Below are positions 25,779-35,464 of a stretch of DNA of 40,513 bases, piece after piece. Position 1 is the first letter of the stretch. Every line of letters begins with the position of its first letter. The translations under genes were made by a program, and so were the position numbers. Origin of the DNA: Methylobacterium crusticola (GTDB lineage Bacteria > Pseudomonadota > Alphaproteobacteria > Rhizobiales > Beijerinckiaceae); NCBI RefSeq assembly GCF_003574465.1, contig NZ_QOWC01000063.1:1-40513 (forward strand), in the 5' to 3' direction. The notes under the pieces were generated by a model. That model was not told the origin of the DNA and did no database searches. It saw only the letters and a program-made list of their open reading frames with translations.

Positions 25779-28430
25779 TCACCGCACCGTGGCGATGCCG
25801 TCCGTCGTCGAGGTGGTGGTGAGGTTCTGGCGGAAGTTCGCCTCGCCGAGGGTGCGCAGCTCGAGCCGCAGCAGGAAGGTCTGGTTGCGCTCGCGCAGGC
25901 CCGCCGCGGTCTCGATCGGCGACGAGATGTAGTTCAGCGAGACGGTCGTGCACTCGTCGCGGTAGCCGAAGCCGAGGCTCGAGGACGAGAGGTAGAACTT
26001 GCTCGGCTTCTCGTAGATCGGCGCCGTGCCGACCGGGTTCAGGAAGTAGGCCTGGGCGGCGTCGGCGTAGAGCTCGCGCACCTGGAGGTAGTGCGAGAGA
26101 TCGACCAGCACCGAGCCCGACACGAACCAGTTCGGGGTGATGCTGTAGACGGCCGCCGCCTGCACGCCCTCGCGCCGGCGGTCGTAGCCGAGCTCGGGCT
26201 GGGCCTCGTAGCGGGCGTAGATCAGCGAGGCCTCGAGGGGCAGGAACGGCGACAGCTTGGCGGTGACGCCGCTCTCCAGGCGCTTGAGCGCGAAGGTGGC
26301 GTCGTCGAAGCGCGCCCGGGTGATGAAGCTGATGTTCTGGTTCGGCGAGACCTGGAGGCGCGTGACGAAGTCGGAGCGCGTGGTCTCGAGGCCGGAATCG
26401 CGCCCGACATTGGCGATGTCGCCGCGCCGGAACGAGTTGACGCCCGCGAGGGCGATCGACTCGCCGAACATCGCGTTGACGTAGAAGCCGTTGCGCGTGG
26501 TGATGGCGTACTCGGCCCCGATATTGGCACGCACCCCGCCCTCGACACGGTCGTAGCCGGAGAACTTGTCCCACTCGAACAGCGAGGTGTCGTCGAAGAC
26601 GAGGCTCTGGGCGTCCTCGTTCGGCAGGCGCCCGATATGGGTCTCGCTCGGCCGGGCGATCACCTGGACGATCGGCGAGACCGTGTGCACGCCGAGGGGG
26701 CCGAAATCGGCCACGAAGGGGTAGCGGTACTCGAGGCCGACCGCTGGCATCACCCGGCCCGAGAAGTCCGTGTCGGGCGAGAACAGGTTGGTGATCTCGT
26801 TGTTCTGGTAGCTCGTCCGGCTCGGGTCGACGAAGAAGGCGTCGCCGCGCAGGTAGGCGAAGGGCTGCCACTGCTGGCCGAACTCGTCCGTGAAGGTGCG
26901 CCGCCAGGAGACCTGCGCGGTGGCGCGGGTGTCGACGCCCGCGAGCCCGCTCACCAGGCACTGCCCGCGCTGGAACACCGAGCAGGTGCTGTAGAGCGGG
27001 AAGGCGATGCCGTTGAGGCTCGGGCTGACGAGGTAGGTCCGGGTGCGCGGGATCTCCTGGTACTGGGTCGCGTCCCGGGTCAGGTTCTGGAAGTTGAACT
27101 GGAAGCGCACCTCGCCGCCGAGGGGCGCCGGGCCGTCCCGGCGCTTGTCGTAGTCGATCACCGGCGCGACGATCGGCTGCTGCTTCTGCCAGTCGTAGGT
27201 CGACAGGCCCTTGAAGTAGTAGGCCCTGGCCTCGAACCACGAGCGGTCGCCCTGGCCGATCAGGTAGGCGGTCGAGACCGCCTCCCGGAAGTAGTCCGTG
27301 GTGATGGTCTGGCTGCGGATGCGGTAGTTGTCGAGGAACCACTTGTCGGTGACGCCGACCACGTCCCAGCCGGTGCGCCAGTTCTGGCCGAGGTAGAACT
27401 GGCCGGCCGACTCGACCGAGCCCCGGAAGTTGCGGTTGCCGGGCCCGAGCGGGCCGGTCAGGAAGGCGCTCGGCGTCTCCTGGTAGATGCCGCTGACGCG
27501 CAGGTTGTAGAAGCCGTTGGCGAGGCGCTGGCGCCACTCGGCCTGGCCGAGCACGCCCTGCCGCGACAGGAAGGTCGGCTCGACGGTCAGGTCGTAGTCG
27601 GGCGCGATGTTCCAGAAGAACGGCACGCCGACGCCGGAGCCGAGCACGTTCGAGGACACGAAGTGCGGGGCGAGGAAGCCGGTGTCGCGGCGCACGCTCG
27701 GGTCGGGCGAGTAGAAGTAGGGCAGGTAGGCGACCGGCACGCCGGCCACCTCGAGGGTCGAATCCTCGTAGTAGATCCGGCGCTCCTCGTTGTTGTGGAT
27801 GATCCGCGCCGCCTTCACCTGCCAGAGGGGCGGGCGCTCCGGATGGTCCTTGCAGGGCTCGCAGGCCGTGTAGGTGCCGTACTCGAAGGTCGTGGTCTGG
27901 CCCTCGACGCGCTCGGCCCGCGGGGCGGAGAAGCGCACCCGGGCCGGGCGGCCGCGGGGCTCGATGGTCTGCTGGATGCGCAGCGAGTCGATGAAGCCGG
28001 TCTTGAAGTCGTCCGTCAGCTCCATCCGGTCGCCGGTGACGACCGCGCCGGTCTCGTCGGTGAGGCGGACGTTCCCCTCGGCGAAGACCCGGCCGGTGTT
28101 GCGGTCGTAGCGCACGCGGTCGGCGAGGAGCGTGCGCGGGCCGTAATGCAGCTCGGCGTTGCCCACCGCCGAGACCGTGTTCCTGTCGTTGTCGTAGACG
28201 AGCTCCTTGGCCTCGACGAGCAGCCGCTCGCCGCCCGCCTTCTTGCCGGAGCCCGCGCTCAGGCGGTCGGCCAGGGTGCCCTGCGCCCGCGCGGCCGGGA
28301 GGCCGCCCGCGAGGGCGGCCGCCAGCAGCACCGTCAGGGAACCCGTGACCGCGATGCCCGCGGCCCTACGCACGACTCGACCCATCCCCGCACCCGCTGT
28401 CCCCGCGCCGTCCCGCCGGAGGTTGGGCAT
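25779..28430 (-). CDS. lptD: LPS-assembly outer-membrane protein LptD
   Basis: This 883-residue outer-membrane beta-barrel inserts lipopolysaccharide into the outer leaflet. A signal peptide (about 17-49, ending AARAQG) is followed by the OstA-type periplasmic domain (about 65-180, with AKELVYDNDRNTVSAVGNAEL) and a long barrel of alternating aromatic strands. Cysteines occur as a CEPC pair (190-193) and near the middle (STCSVFQRGQC) and C-terminus (DECTT); disulfide pairing is a guess. The ATG at 28430 overlaps the lptG stop by one base (TGATG), indicating coupling and fixing the start. The frame is also open upstream through lptG, which is not a fusion. Confidence 0.93.
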   Translation of the reverse strand: MPNLRRDGAGTAGAGMGRVVRRAAGIAVTGSLTVLLAAALAGGLPAARAQGTLADRLSAGSGKKAGGERLLVEAKELVYDNDRNTVSAVGNAELHYGPRTLLADRVRYDRNTGRVFAEGNVRLTDETGAVVTGDRMELTDDFKTGFIDSLRIQQTIEPRGRPARVRFSAPRAERVEGQTTTFEYGTYTACEPCKDHPERPPLWQVKAARIIHNNEERRIYYEDSTLEVAGVPVAYLPYFYSPDPSVRRDTGFLAPHFVSSNVLGSGVGVPFFWNIAPDYDLTVEPTFLSRQGVLGQAEWRQRLANGFYNLRVSGIYQETPSAFLTGPLGPGNRNFRGSVESAGQFYLGQNWRTGWDVVGVTDKWFLDNYRIRSQTITTDYFREAVSTAYLIGQGDRSWFEARAYYFKGLSTYDWQKQQPIVAPVIDYDKRRDGPAPLGGEVRFQFNFQNLTRDATQYQEIPRTRTYLVSPSLNGIAFPLYSTCSVFQRGQCLVSGLAGVDTRATAQVSWRRTFTDEFGQQWQPFAYLRGDAFFVDPSRTSYQNNEITNLFSPDTDFSGRVMPAVGLEYRYPFVADFGPLGVHTVSPIVQVIARPSETHIGRLPNEDAQSLVFDDTSLFEWDKFSGYDRVEGGVRANIGAEYAITTRNGFYVNAMFGESIALAGVNSFRRGDIANVGRDSGLETTRSDFVTRLQVSPNQNISFITRARFDDATFALKRLESGVTAKLSPFLPLEASLIYARYEAQPELGYDRRREGVQAAAVYSITPNWFVSGSVLVDLSHYLQVRELYADAAQAYFLNPVGTAPIYEKPSKFYLSSSSLGFGYRDECTTVSLNYISSPIETAAGLRERNQTFLLRLELRTLGEANFRQNLTTTSTTDGIATVR

Positions 28431-29518
28431 CAGCCGTCCTCCAGGTGCAGAAGCGCGAGCGTTCCGAGCAAACTCCCTACCACGGCCGGGAACCACGCCG
28501 CCACCGGGGCCGCGACCAGTCCCGAGGCACCGAGGCCCTCCATCACCTGCCGCGCCACGTAGAGCACGAACCCTGCCGCGACGCCGCCGAGCACCATCCT
28601 GCCGATCCCACCAAAGCGGAAGAACCTTAATGAAACGGAGGCTGCCACCAGCACCATGGCCAGGAACAGCACCGGGCGGGCCATCAGGACATCGTACTGC
28701 AGCCGATAGCGCGTGGCGTCGAGTCCCGCCCGCTCCGTGCGGGCGATGATCTCGTTCAGTTGCCAGAAGGGCACGGATTCGGGCGGGGTGAAGCGCTGGC
28801 GCACCTGGGAGGGGTCGAGCGTCGAGGCGATCAGGTAGGTGTCGAAGCTCTCCGGCTCGCTGTCCTTGCCCTGGACGCGGACGTCCTGCATCTCCCAGTA
28901 GCCGTCGTGCAGGGTGGCGCGGCTCGCCTGCATCTGCTGGGTGAACGCCCCGTCGTCGTCGAAGCAGAACACCGAGACGCCCGCGAGCGTCGTGGTGCCC
29001 TCGACGGCGGTCTCGGCCCGGATGATCGCCTGGCCGTCGAGGCTGCGCTGGCGGATCCACAGGTCCTTGCCGGAGGCGGCCTTGGCGGAGCGGGAGAACA
29101 GCTTCGCCTCGATCTCGGTCGAGCGCTGCTTCAGCTCGGCCGAGACCGGGTTGTAGATCCCGACCGTGAAGGCGCCGATGCCGAGCGCCACGAGGGCGCC
29201 GGGCTGGAGGAACTGCCAGGCCGAGATCCCGGCCGCGCGGGCCACCACGAGCTCGAGCTTGCGGCTGAGCTGGAGCAGGGCCGCCATGGCGCCGAACAGG
29301 ATCGCGAAGGGCAGCACCTGCTCGGCGACCGCCGGGGTGCGGAAGAGGGCGAGGCGGGCCATCATCCCGGCCGAGGCCCCCTCGGCGTCGCCGGCCCGGC
29401 GCATCAGCTCGACGAAGTCCAGGGTGTAGACGAGGGCGAAGACCGTCAGGAACACGCCCGCGATCATGCGCAGGAAGCGCGCCGCGAGGTAGCGGCCGAG
29501 GGTGGCGCCGATCAGCAT
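28430..29518 (-). CDS. lptG: LPS export permease LptG
   Basis: This 362-residue inner-membrane subunit of the LptB2FG transporter extracts lipopolysaccharide from the inner membrane. Three N-terminal membrane spans include RMIAGVFLTVFALVYTLDFVELMRR. A periplasmic beta-jellyroll region (about 100-265) and three C-terminal spans follow. The RPVLFLAMVLVAASVSLRFF segment is typical of the family. It lies 20 bp after lptF, and its stop is shared with the lptD start. Confidence 0.93.
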   Translation of the reverse strand: MLIGATLGRYLAARFLRMIAGVFLTVFALVYTLDFVELMRRAGDAEGASAGMMARLALFRTPAVAEQVLPFAILFGAMAALLQLSRKLELVVARAAGISAWQFLQPGALVALGIGAFTVGIYNPVSAELKQRSTEIEAKLFSRSAKAASGKDLWIRQRSLDGQAIIRAETAVEGTTTLAGVSVFCFDDDGAFTQQMQASRATLHDGYWEMQDVRVQGKDSEPESFDTYLIASTLDPSQVRQRFTPPESVPFWQLNEIIARTERAGLDATRYRLQYDVLMARPVLFLAMVLVAASVSLRFFRFGGIGRMVLGGVAAGFVLYVARQVMEGLGASGLVAAPVAAWFPAVVGSLLGTLALLHLEDG

Positions 29519-29538
29519 CGCGGGGGGGCCTTCCCGGA

Positions 29539-30711
29539 TCAGCCCGCGCGCACGCGCAGGCGGGGGCGCGGCAGGCCCGCGGAGAGGCGGCGCAGGCGCG
29601 CCGCCAGGGCGGCGTTGAAGGCCCGGACCCGCGTGCCCTGGAAGGCGACGAGGAGCGAGAGCCCGATGGCAAGGAGCGGCGCGGCGTAGATCGCCGTCAC
29701 GGCCGCCGGGCTGCGCACCGCCGCGCTCGCCGCGGCGAAGCCCGCGATGCGCAGGCCCACCACGGCCGCGACCGCGCCCGCGACGGCGAGCCCGCGCCCC
29801 TGCCGGGTGGTGCGGGGGTCGCCGAGCGCCGCGAAGGCGATCAGCCCGAGGGCCAGCGGGTAGAGCCAGGACGAGAGGCGGTCGTGCAGCTCGGCCCGGA
29901 AGCGGCCCTTGGTGAGCTTGTAGTAGGTCTCGTTGGCGTCCGGGAACAGGAGCTGCGTCGTCGAGCGCTCGCGGGGCTTGTAGACGGTGTCGGCGTCCGG
30001 GGGCGTGAAGGCCGCGAGGTCGACGGCGTAGCGCTGGAAGGTGATGATCGAGGAATCCCGGCTGTTGGGCTGCTGGCGGTGGACGCTGCCCTTCTCGAGG
30101 ACGAGGTAGGTCTGGCCGTCGAGGTCGACCGCCTGGCCCCGCTCCGCGAGGTAGACCACGGTGCGGCCGGCCTCGCGCCGGTCCTGCATGAAGATGCCGA
30201 GCAGCGCGCCGTTCCCGGCCCGCTCGCGGAAGTGGAACGTGATGCCGTTGTCGAGGCTGGTGAACTGCCCCTCCTTGACCACGTTGGCGATGAAGTCGCC
30301 GCGCACCCGGGTGAGCACGTCGCGCAGTTCCTGGAAGCTCGACGGCATGACCTGGATCGTCAGGAACCCGATCCCGAGGCTGATGGCGAGCGCGAGCGTC
30401 AGGAACGGCCGCATCAGGTGGCGGGGCGACAGGCCGGCCGCGCTCATCACGATGAGCTCGGAATCGCCGTTGAGCCTGTTCAGGGCGTAGATCACCGCGA
30501 TGAACAGGGCGACGGGCGCGATCACGGTGATCAGGGTGGGCAGCGACAGGCCGGTGATCAGGAAGAAGATCAGCAGCGTCTGGCCCTTGGCGGTGATGAG
30601 GTCGAGCTCGCGCAGGGCCTGCGTCACCCAGATCACGCCGGTGAGGCCGATCAGGCACGACAGGAAGGCGCCGAGGGCGATCCGGAAGATGTATCGCTCG
30701 ATCTGCTTCAT
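29539..30711 (-). CDS. lptF: LPS export permease LptF
   Basis: This 390-residue partner of LptG begins MKQIERYIFRIALGAF, the family N-terminus. It has membrane spans near 10-35, 50-75 and 98-120, a periplasmic domain, and C-terminal spans starting near SSWLYPLALGLIAFAALGDPR. It is the first gene of the minus-strand lptF-lptG-lptD-pdxA-rsmA series and divergent from pepA, as in many Gram-negative bacteria. The C-terminus is Arg-rich. Confidence 0.93.
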   Translation of the reverse strand: MKQIERYIFRIALGAFLSCLIGLTGVIWVTQALRELDLITAKGQTLLIFFLITGLSLPTLITVIAPVALFIAVIYALNRLNGDSELIVMSAAGLSPRHLMRPFLTLALAISLGIGFLTIQVMPSSFQELRDVLTRVRGDFIANVVKEGQFTSLDNGITFHFRERAGNGALLGIFMQDRREAGRTVVYLAERGQAVDLDGQTYLVLEKGSVHRQQPNSRDSSIITFQRYAVDLAAFTPPDADTVYKPRERSTTQLLFPDANETYYKLTKGRFRAELHDRLSSWLYPLALGLIAFAALGDPRTTRQGRGLAVAGAVAAVVGLRIAGFAAASAAVRSPAAVTAIYAAPLLAIGLSLLVAFQGTRVRAFNAALAARLRRLSAGLPRPRLRVRAG

Positions 30712-30747
30712 CGGCCGTCGCGGTCGGGCCCCCTTCCGCTCGATGCC

Positions 30748-30776
30748 TCGCTAGGCGTCCCCGACGGGGCGCACAA
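30748..30776 (-). promoter_or_regulatory. Candidate promoter of the lptF operon
   Basis: On the minus strand, TTGTGC (30776-30771), a 17-bp spacer and TAGCGA (30753-30748) lie 37 bp before the lptF ATG. Confidence 0.4.
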
Positions 30777-30891
30777 GCCTGCAGGCCCCTGAAGCACCGG
30801 AAGTGCGGCCTTTTTGCGGGCGGCCGCGCCCCCGGGGCCACAGGTCGAGGGACCGGCGGGGGCCGGGCCGGCCCTCCCGTGCCGGGTCGCG

Positions 30892-30919
30892 TTGCGTTCT
30901 CGGGCCCGCCCGCTACACA
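30892..30919 (+). promoter_or_regulatory. Candidate promoter of pepA
   Basis: TTGCGT (30892-30897), a 16-bp spacer and TACACA (30914-30919) lie about 60 bp before the pepA ATG. Confidence 0.4.
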
Positions 30920-30976
30920 GGGGCGGAGCGGGCGCCGCGGCGCCGCGGTTGCGGGTCACGGGACGAAAGCAGCGCC

Positions 30977-32488
30977 ATGGCGGACGGCATCAGCATCGAG
31001 TTCGAGTCCATCGGGTCGGCCAAGGCGGGTGAGGCCGGCGGCGACCTCGTCGTGTTCGTCGGCGAGGACCTCGCCCTGTCGCCGCGGGCCGCCGAGATCG
31101 CCGGCGCCGGCGCCTCCGAGCTCGTGGCGCGGGCCGCCGCGGTCGAGCGCTTCAAGGGCAAACCGAACAGCGCCCTCGTGCTCACGGCCCCGGCGGGCCT
31201 GCGGGCCGAGCGGCTCGTCGTGGTCGGGGTCGGGTCCGAGAAGGACGCGGCCAAGCGCGACTGGGCGGTCCTCGGGGGCGTCACGGCCGGCAGGCTCGGG
31301 GCCCGGGCCGGCGCGGTGGCGCTCGAGTGGCCCGGCACCACGCCGACCTCCGAGGAGGTCGCGGCCTTCACCCTCGGGGCGCGGCTGCGCGCCTACCGGT
31401 TCGATCGCTACAAGAGCAAGAAGCCGGCCGAGGGCGAGGAGAACGGCACCGGCGGACGCCTGACCGTGCTCACGCCCGAGAGCGGCGGGCTGAAGAAGGC
31501 GGTGCGCGCCGCCGAGGCGGTGGCGGAGGGCGTGATCCTCGCCCGCGAGCTCGTCAACGAGCCGCCGAACGTCCTCGACCCGGAGGAGTTCGCCCGCCGC
31601 ACCGAGGCCCTGGAGAAGCTCGGCGTCGCGGTCGAGATCCTCGACGAGAAGGCGATGCGCAAGCTCGGCATGCGGGCGCTGCTCGCGGTCGCGCAGGGCT
31701 CGGCCAAGGAGGCCCGCGTCGTCGTCATGCGCTGGAACGGCGGCCCGGACCCGGCCGCGGCGCCGGTCGCGTTCGTGGGCAAGGGCGTGTGCTTCGATTC
31801 CGGCGGCATCTCCATCAAGGGGAGCGGCGGCATGGAGGACATGAAGGGCGACATGGCGGGCGCCGCCTGCGTGGTCGGCCTGATGCACGCGCTGGCCAGC
31901 CGCAAGGCCAAGGTCAACGCCCTCGGGGCGATCGGCATCGTCGAGAACATGCCCGACGGCAAGGCCCAGCGCCCGGGCGACATCGTCACCTCGATGTCGG
32001 GCCAGACCGTCGAGATCATCAACACCGACGCGGAGGGCCGCCTCGTCCTCGCCGACGTGCTCTGGCACGTGCAGCAGGACTACAAGCCGCGGTTCATGAT
32101 CGACCTCGCCACCCTGACGGGCGCGATCCTGGTGGCCCTCGGCCAGGAATTCGCCGGCATGTTCTCGACCAGCGACGAGCTGGCCGAGCGCCTGAGCCTG
32201 GCGGGCGAGGCCACCGGCGAGAAGGTCTGGCGCATGCCCCTGACGCCGGGCTTCGACAAGCTGATCGAGTCGAAGTTCGCCGACATGAAGAACACCGGCG
32301 GGCGCCACGGCGGCTCGGCCACGGCGGCGCAGTTCCTCAAGCGCTTCGTCAACGACGTGCCGTGGATCCACCTCGACATCGCGGGCGTCGGCATGAGCGC
32401 GCCCACGACCGAGATCAACCGCTCGTGGGGCTCGGGGTGGGGCGTGCGCCTGCTCGACCGGCTGGTGCGCGACCACTACGAGGCGTGA
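30977..32488 (+). CDS. pepA: Cytosol (leucyl) aminopeptidase PepA
   Basis: This 503-residue M17 family dimetal aminopeptidase has an N-terminal macro-like domain (about 1-170) and a catalytic domain. Metal and active-site segments are [24 protein letters not shown] and the family signature NTDAEGRL (349-356). The ATG at 30977 gives the normal length. E. coli PepA also binds DNA in Xer recombination; nothing here tells whether that applies. Its stop overlaps the next gene by four bases (GTGA). Confidence 0.95.
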   Translation: MADGISIEFESIGSAKAGEAGGDLVVFVGEDLALSPRAAEIAGAGASELVARAAAVERFKGKPNSALVLTAPAGLRAERLVVVGVGSEKDAAKRDWAVLGGVTAGRLGARAGAVALEWPGTTPTSEEVAAFTLGARLRAYRFDRYKSKKPAEGEENGTGGRLTVLTPESGGLKKAVRAAEAVAEGVILARELVNEPPNVLDPEEFARRTEALEKLGVAVEILDEKAMRKLGMRALLAVAQGSAKEARVVVMRWNGGPDPAAAPVAFVGKGVCFDSGGISIKGSGGMEDMKGDMAGAACVVGLMHALASRKAKVNALGAIGIVENMPDGKAQRPGDIVTSMSGQTVEIINTDAEGRLVLADVLWHVQQDYKPRFMIDLATLTGAILVALGQEFAGMFSTSDELAERLSLAGEATGEKVWRMPLTPGFDKLIESKFADMKNTGGRHGGSATAAQFLKRFVNDVPWIHLDIAGVGMSAPTTEINRSWGSGWGVRLLDRLVRDHYEA

Positions 32489-33216
32489 GCGGCGCCGCCC
32501 GGCCCTGGAGAGCCGCGCTGCCCCTCGGGGCGGCGCTGGCCGCCGTGGCGCTCGCCGCCGCCGCCGGGCTGACGCAGCGGAGCGCGGAGGCGGCGGGCCT
32601 CGGTGCGTGGTTCTACGGCTTCTACCTCGACCGACTGCCCCTGTTCGCCTTCGCGGTCGTGTACGGGCTGGCGCGGGTCGCCGCGGCGTTGCCGTCCGGG
32701 CGCGAAGCGCTGTCCCGGCGCGGAGCGCTGTCCCGGCGCGGGGCGCCGGCGCGCCTCCTCGGCGCCGCGCTCGGCCTCGCCCTCGTCCTCGGCCTGTCGC
32801 TCTACCCGACCTTCGGGGGGCTCGTCCTGCGGGCCGGGTTCTCGGTCGGCGGCGTCGTCTTCCTGTCCGGGCAGCCGCTGCCGGTGGCGCACGCCCTCGG
32901 GGCCGGCGTCGCGGCCCTCCTGTTCGGGAGCGCCCTCGGCCTGCCGGCGCTCGTCGCGGGCGATCCGCCGCCCCGGGGGCGGCGCCTGCGCGCCGTCGGG
33001 ACGGCGCTCGCGCGCTTCGCGGCCCTGTGGTGGGCCCTCGGGCTCCTGGCGGCCGGGCGCGGCCTCGGCCTCGCCGACTGGCCGCAGCGGCCCCTCGCCG
33101 GGGCGCAGGCCGGCCTCGCCGGCGCCCTCGTGCTCGCGGCCTTCCTGCCCCACGCCCTCCTGGTCGCGGCGTCGCGCCGGAACGCGTCGGTTGAATCGCC
33201 CGGGGCGAGACGCTAA
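32485..33216 (+). CDS. Unknown multi-span membrane protein
   Basis: I do not recognise a family for this 243-residue protein. Roughly six hydrophobic segments are visible: near 9-25, 38-60, 80-103, 107-128, 135-152 and then about 167-190 and 205-230, with basic loops between. A tandem [12 protein letters not shown] hexapeptide lies in the first large loop. The GTG start overlaps the pepA stop (GTGA), so it is probably translated together with pepA. In E. coli pepA is followed by holC, which this is not. Codon composition resembles its neighbours. Confidence 0.75.
   Translation: MSGAARPWRAALPLGAALAAVALAAAAGLTQRSAEAAGLGAWFYGFYLDRLPLFAFAVVYGLARVAAALPSGREALSRRGALSRRGAPARLLGAALGLALVLGLSLYPTFGGLVLRAGFSVGGVVFLSGQPLPVAHALGAGVAALLFGSALGLPALVAGDPPPRGRRLRAVGTALARFAALWWALGLLAAGRGLGLADWPQRPLAGAQAGLAGALVLAAFLPHALLVAASRRNASVESPGARR
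32707..32742. repeat. 18-bp tandem repeat inside the membrane protein gene
   Basis: GCGCTGTCCCGGCGCGGA (32707-32724) is followed at once by a copy differing only in the last base (32725-32742), encoding ALSRRG twice. The length preserves the reading frame. Confidence 0.85.
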
Positions 33217-33311
33217 CCCCGAGGCGTCAGGTCCCGCGGGGCGGCGCGGCCCAGCGTCCGCCCGCACCCGCGCAACACGGCCCCGAAGGCGGGCCCCCGG
33301 GAGGAGAGCGG

Positions 33312-35024
33312 ATGGGCGAGGCGTTGAGCAGGACGGCGGCGGAAGCCTCGGCGCGCCCGTGGCTGTCGGCCTACCCGCCGGGCGTGCCGGCCGAGATCGC
33401 GCCCGAGCGCCTCGGCACCCTGGTCGACCTCTTCGCGGACAGCACCCGGCGCTTCGCCGGGCGCCCGGCCGTCACCTGCTTCGGCGCCGGCCTCTCGTAC
33501 GACGCCCTGCGGCGGGACGCCGAGGCCGTGGCCGGCTGGCTCCAGGCCCGGGGCATCGCCAAGGGCGACCGCGTCGCCATCATGATGCCCAACGTGCCGG
33601 CCTACCCGGTCGCCCTGTTCGGGGCGCTCATCGCCGGCGCCACCGTGGTCAACGTCAACCCGCTCTACACCCCGCGCGAGCTGATCCACCAGCTCGGCGA
33701 CGCCGAGGCCCGCATCCTGTTCGTGCTGGAGAACTTCGCCGGCACGGTCGCGCAGGCCCTGCCGTCCCTGCCGGGCCTCGAGCAGGTCGCGGTCTCGGGC
33801 GCCGGCGACTGCATCGGGCTCAAGGGCGCGCTCATCACCCTGGCGGCACGCCACCTCAAGAAGGTGGTGCCCCCCTACAGCCTGCCGCCGGAGCGCCGCC
33901 TGACCTTCCGGGCGGTCCTGGCCGCCGGCCGCAGGGCCGGGTTCCGGCCGGTCCAGGTGGCGCCGGAGGACCTCGCCTTCCTGCAATACACCGGCGGCAC
34001 CACCGGGGTGTCGAAGGGCGCGATGCTCACCCACCGCAACGTGGCGGCCAACGTCGAGCAGAGCCGGGTCTGGTTCGGCATGCGCGACGACGAGGGGCCC
34101 GGCCGGGTGATGGTGACGGCGCTGCCGCTCTACCACATCTTCGCGCTGACGTGCTGCTTCTTCTTCATGATCCGCCTCGGCGCCTGCTGCCTGCTGGTGC
34201 CGAACCCGCGCGACATCGACGGCTTCGTCAAGCTCCTGAAGGCGAACCGCTTCACCAACATGTCGGGCGTGAACACGCTGTTCAACGCGCTCCTCAACCA
34301 CCCGCAGATCGGCACCGTCGACTGGTCGGCCCTCGAGTACGCCAACGCCGGCGGCATGGCCATGCAGGCGGCGGTGGCGCAGCGCTGGAAGGCGGTGACC
34401 GGCCGGCCGGTGATCGAGGGCTACGGCCTGTCCGAGACCGCGCCGGTGGTCACCGTGAACCTGCCCTCGCTGCCCGAGTGGTCGGGCACCATCGGCTACC
34501 CGCTCTCCTCGACCGAGGTGGCGATCCGGGACGCGGCCGGCGCCGACCTGCCGGCGGGCCAGCCCGGCGAATTGTGCGTGCGCGGGCCGCAGGTGATGGC
34601 CGGCTACTGGCGCCGGCCGGACGAGACCGCCCGCGCCATGACGCCGGACGGCTACTTCCGCACCGGCGACGTGGCGGTGCTCCAGCCGGACGGCCAGATC
34701 CGGATTGTCGACCGGATGAAGGACATGATCCTGGTCTCGGGCTTCAACGTCTATCCGAACGAGGTCGAGGACGTGCTCGCGGGCCATCCCGGCGTCCTGG
34801 AGGTGGCGGTGGTGGGGGAGCCCTCCCCGGAGACCGGCGAGGCCGTCGCCGCCCACGTGGTGCGCAAGGACCCGGACCTCACCGCCGAGGCCCTGCGCGC
34901 CTACGCCCGCCAGAACCTCACCGCCTACAAGGTGCCGCGCCGCTTCGTGTTCCGCGAGAGCCTGCCGAAGACCAATGTCGGCAAGGTGCTGCGGCGGGCG
35001 CTGCGGGACGAGTCTCGCGCCTGA
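33312..35024 (+). CDS. fadD: Long-chain fatty acid-CoA ligase
   Basis: This 570-residue ANL-superfamily enzyme activates fatty acids to acyl-CoA through an acyl-adenylate. The phosphate-binding motif YTGGTTGVSKGAML starts at residue 226. The GYGLSETAPVV segment and the late DRMKDMILVSGFNVYPNEVE hinge and C-terminal region are classical for FadD, with the catalytic lysine in LPKTNVGKVLRR. A strong ribosome binding site (GGGAGGAGAG) precedes the ATG. Chain-length preference cannot be read from sequence. Confidence 0.93.
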   Translation: MGEALSRTAAEASARPWLSAYPPGVPAEIAPERLGTLVDLFADSTRRFAGRPAVTCFGAGLSYDALRRDAEAVAGWLQARGIAKGDRVAIMMPNVPAYPVALFGALIAGATVVNVNPLYTPRELIHQLGDAEARILFVLENFAGTVAQALPSLPGLEQVAVSGAGDCIGLKGALITLAARHLKKVVPPYSLPPERRLTFRAVLAAGRRAGFRPVQVAPEDLAFLQYTGGTTGVSKGAMLTHRNVAANVEQSRVWFGMRDDEGPGRVMVTALPLYHIFALTCCFFFMIRLGACCLLVPNPRDIDGFVKLLKANRFTNMSGVNTLFNALLNHPQIGTVDWSALEYANAGGMAMQAAVAQRWKAVTGRPVIEGYGLSETAPVVTVNLPSLPEWSGTIGYPLSSTEVAIRDAAGADLPAGQPGELCVRGPQVMAGYWRRPDETARAMTPDGYFRTGDVAVLQPDGQIRIVDRMKDMILVSGFNVYPNEVEDVLAGHPGVLEVAVVGEPSPETGEAVAAHVVRKDPDLTAEALRAYARQNLTAYKVPRRFVFRESLPKTNVGKVLRRALRDESRA

Positions 35025-35032
35025 GCGGCCCG

Positions 35033-35106
35033 CTTCGCGCGGGGGCGGGACTTCGTTCGCGCGGGGCGGGGCTTCGCGCGGGGGCGTGACTTCGCGCGGG
35101 GCGGGG
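35033..35106. repeat. Degenerate G-rich tandem repeat
   Basis: Four units of 17-21 bp, each starting CTTCG and ending in a G-rich run (35033-35050, 35051-35071, 35072-35089, 35090-35106), fill the gap between the convergent fadD and the small ORF at 35115. Confidence 0.75.
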
Positions 35107-35114
35107 CCGGCCGC

Positions 35115-35351
35115 TCAGATCGGCCGCACCTCGCCGGCGCGCAGCTTCAGGCGCGCCGCCAGGCGGTCGGACAGGGTGCCGCTCAGCTCGAACGCGGCCT
35201 CCGGCGGCGCCACGGCCTGCACGGCCAGGAGGGCCGTCGCGGCGTCGGGCGCCATCGCGACGTAGACCTTGAGGGCGACGGCGCCGCTCCCGTCCTCGAC
35301 CGTGGACACCGCGACCGTGAAGGCCGCCTGCTTTGCTTTCTTCGACGGCAT
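35115..35351 (-). CDS. Small protein of unknown function
   Basis: This is a 78-residue protein beginning MPSKKAKQAAFTVAVSTVED. It has a short basic N-terminus, then alternating hydrophobic strands (VALKVYVAM, AATALLAVQAV) and an FELSGTLSDRLAARLKL segment. No transmembrane span or known motif is seen. The amino-acid pattern looks like a real soluble alpha/beta protein rather than a shadow frame. The ribosome binding site is weak (AAGG). It is convergent with fadD and divergent from msrP. Confidence 0.6.
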   Translation of the reverse strand: MPSKKAKQAAFTVAVSTVEDGSGAVALKVYVAMAPDAATALLAVQAVAPPEAAFELSGTLSDRLAARLKLRAGEVRPI

Positions 35352-35464
35352 GGCCTTGCTGCGCGAACGCTCCGGATCCGGCCCGGGATGGTGGCTCTAT
35401 GGCACGCGGGCGGCCCGGCGTCCCAGCCTTTCCGCCCGCGGCCGCGGCCGCACGCCGGGGTTGA

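Noticed and set aside
25779..29672. Single 1297-codon open frame suggesting an LptG-LptD fusion
   Set aside because: The upstream part is the wrong frame of lptG. lptG has its own stop overlapping the lptD ATG by one base, so they are separate coupled genes.
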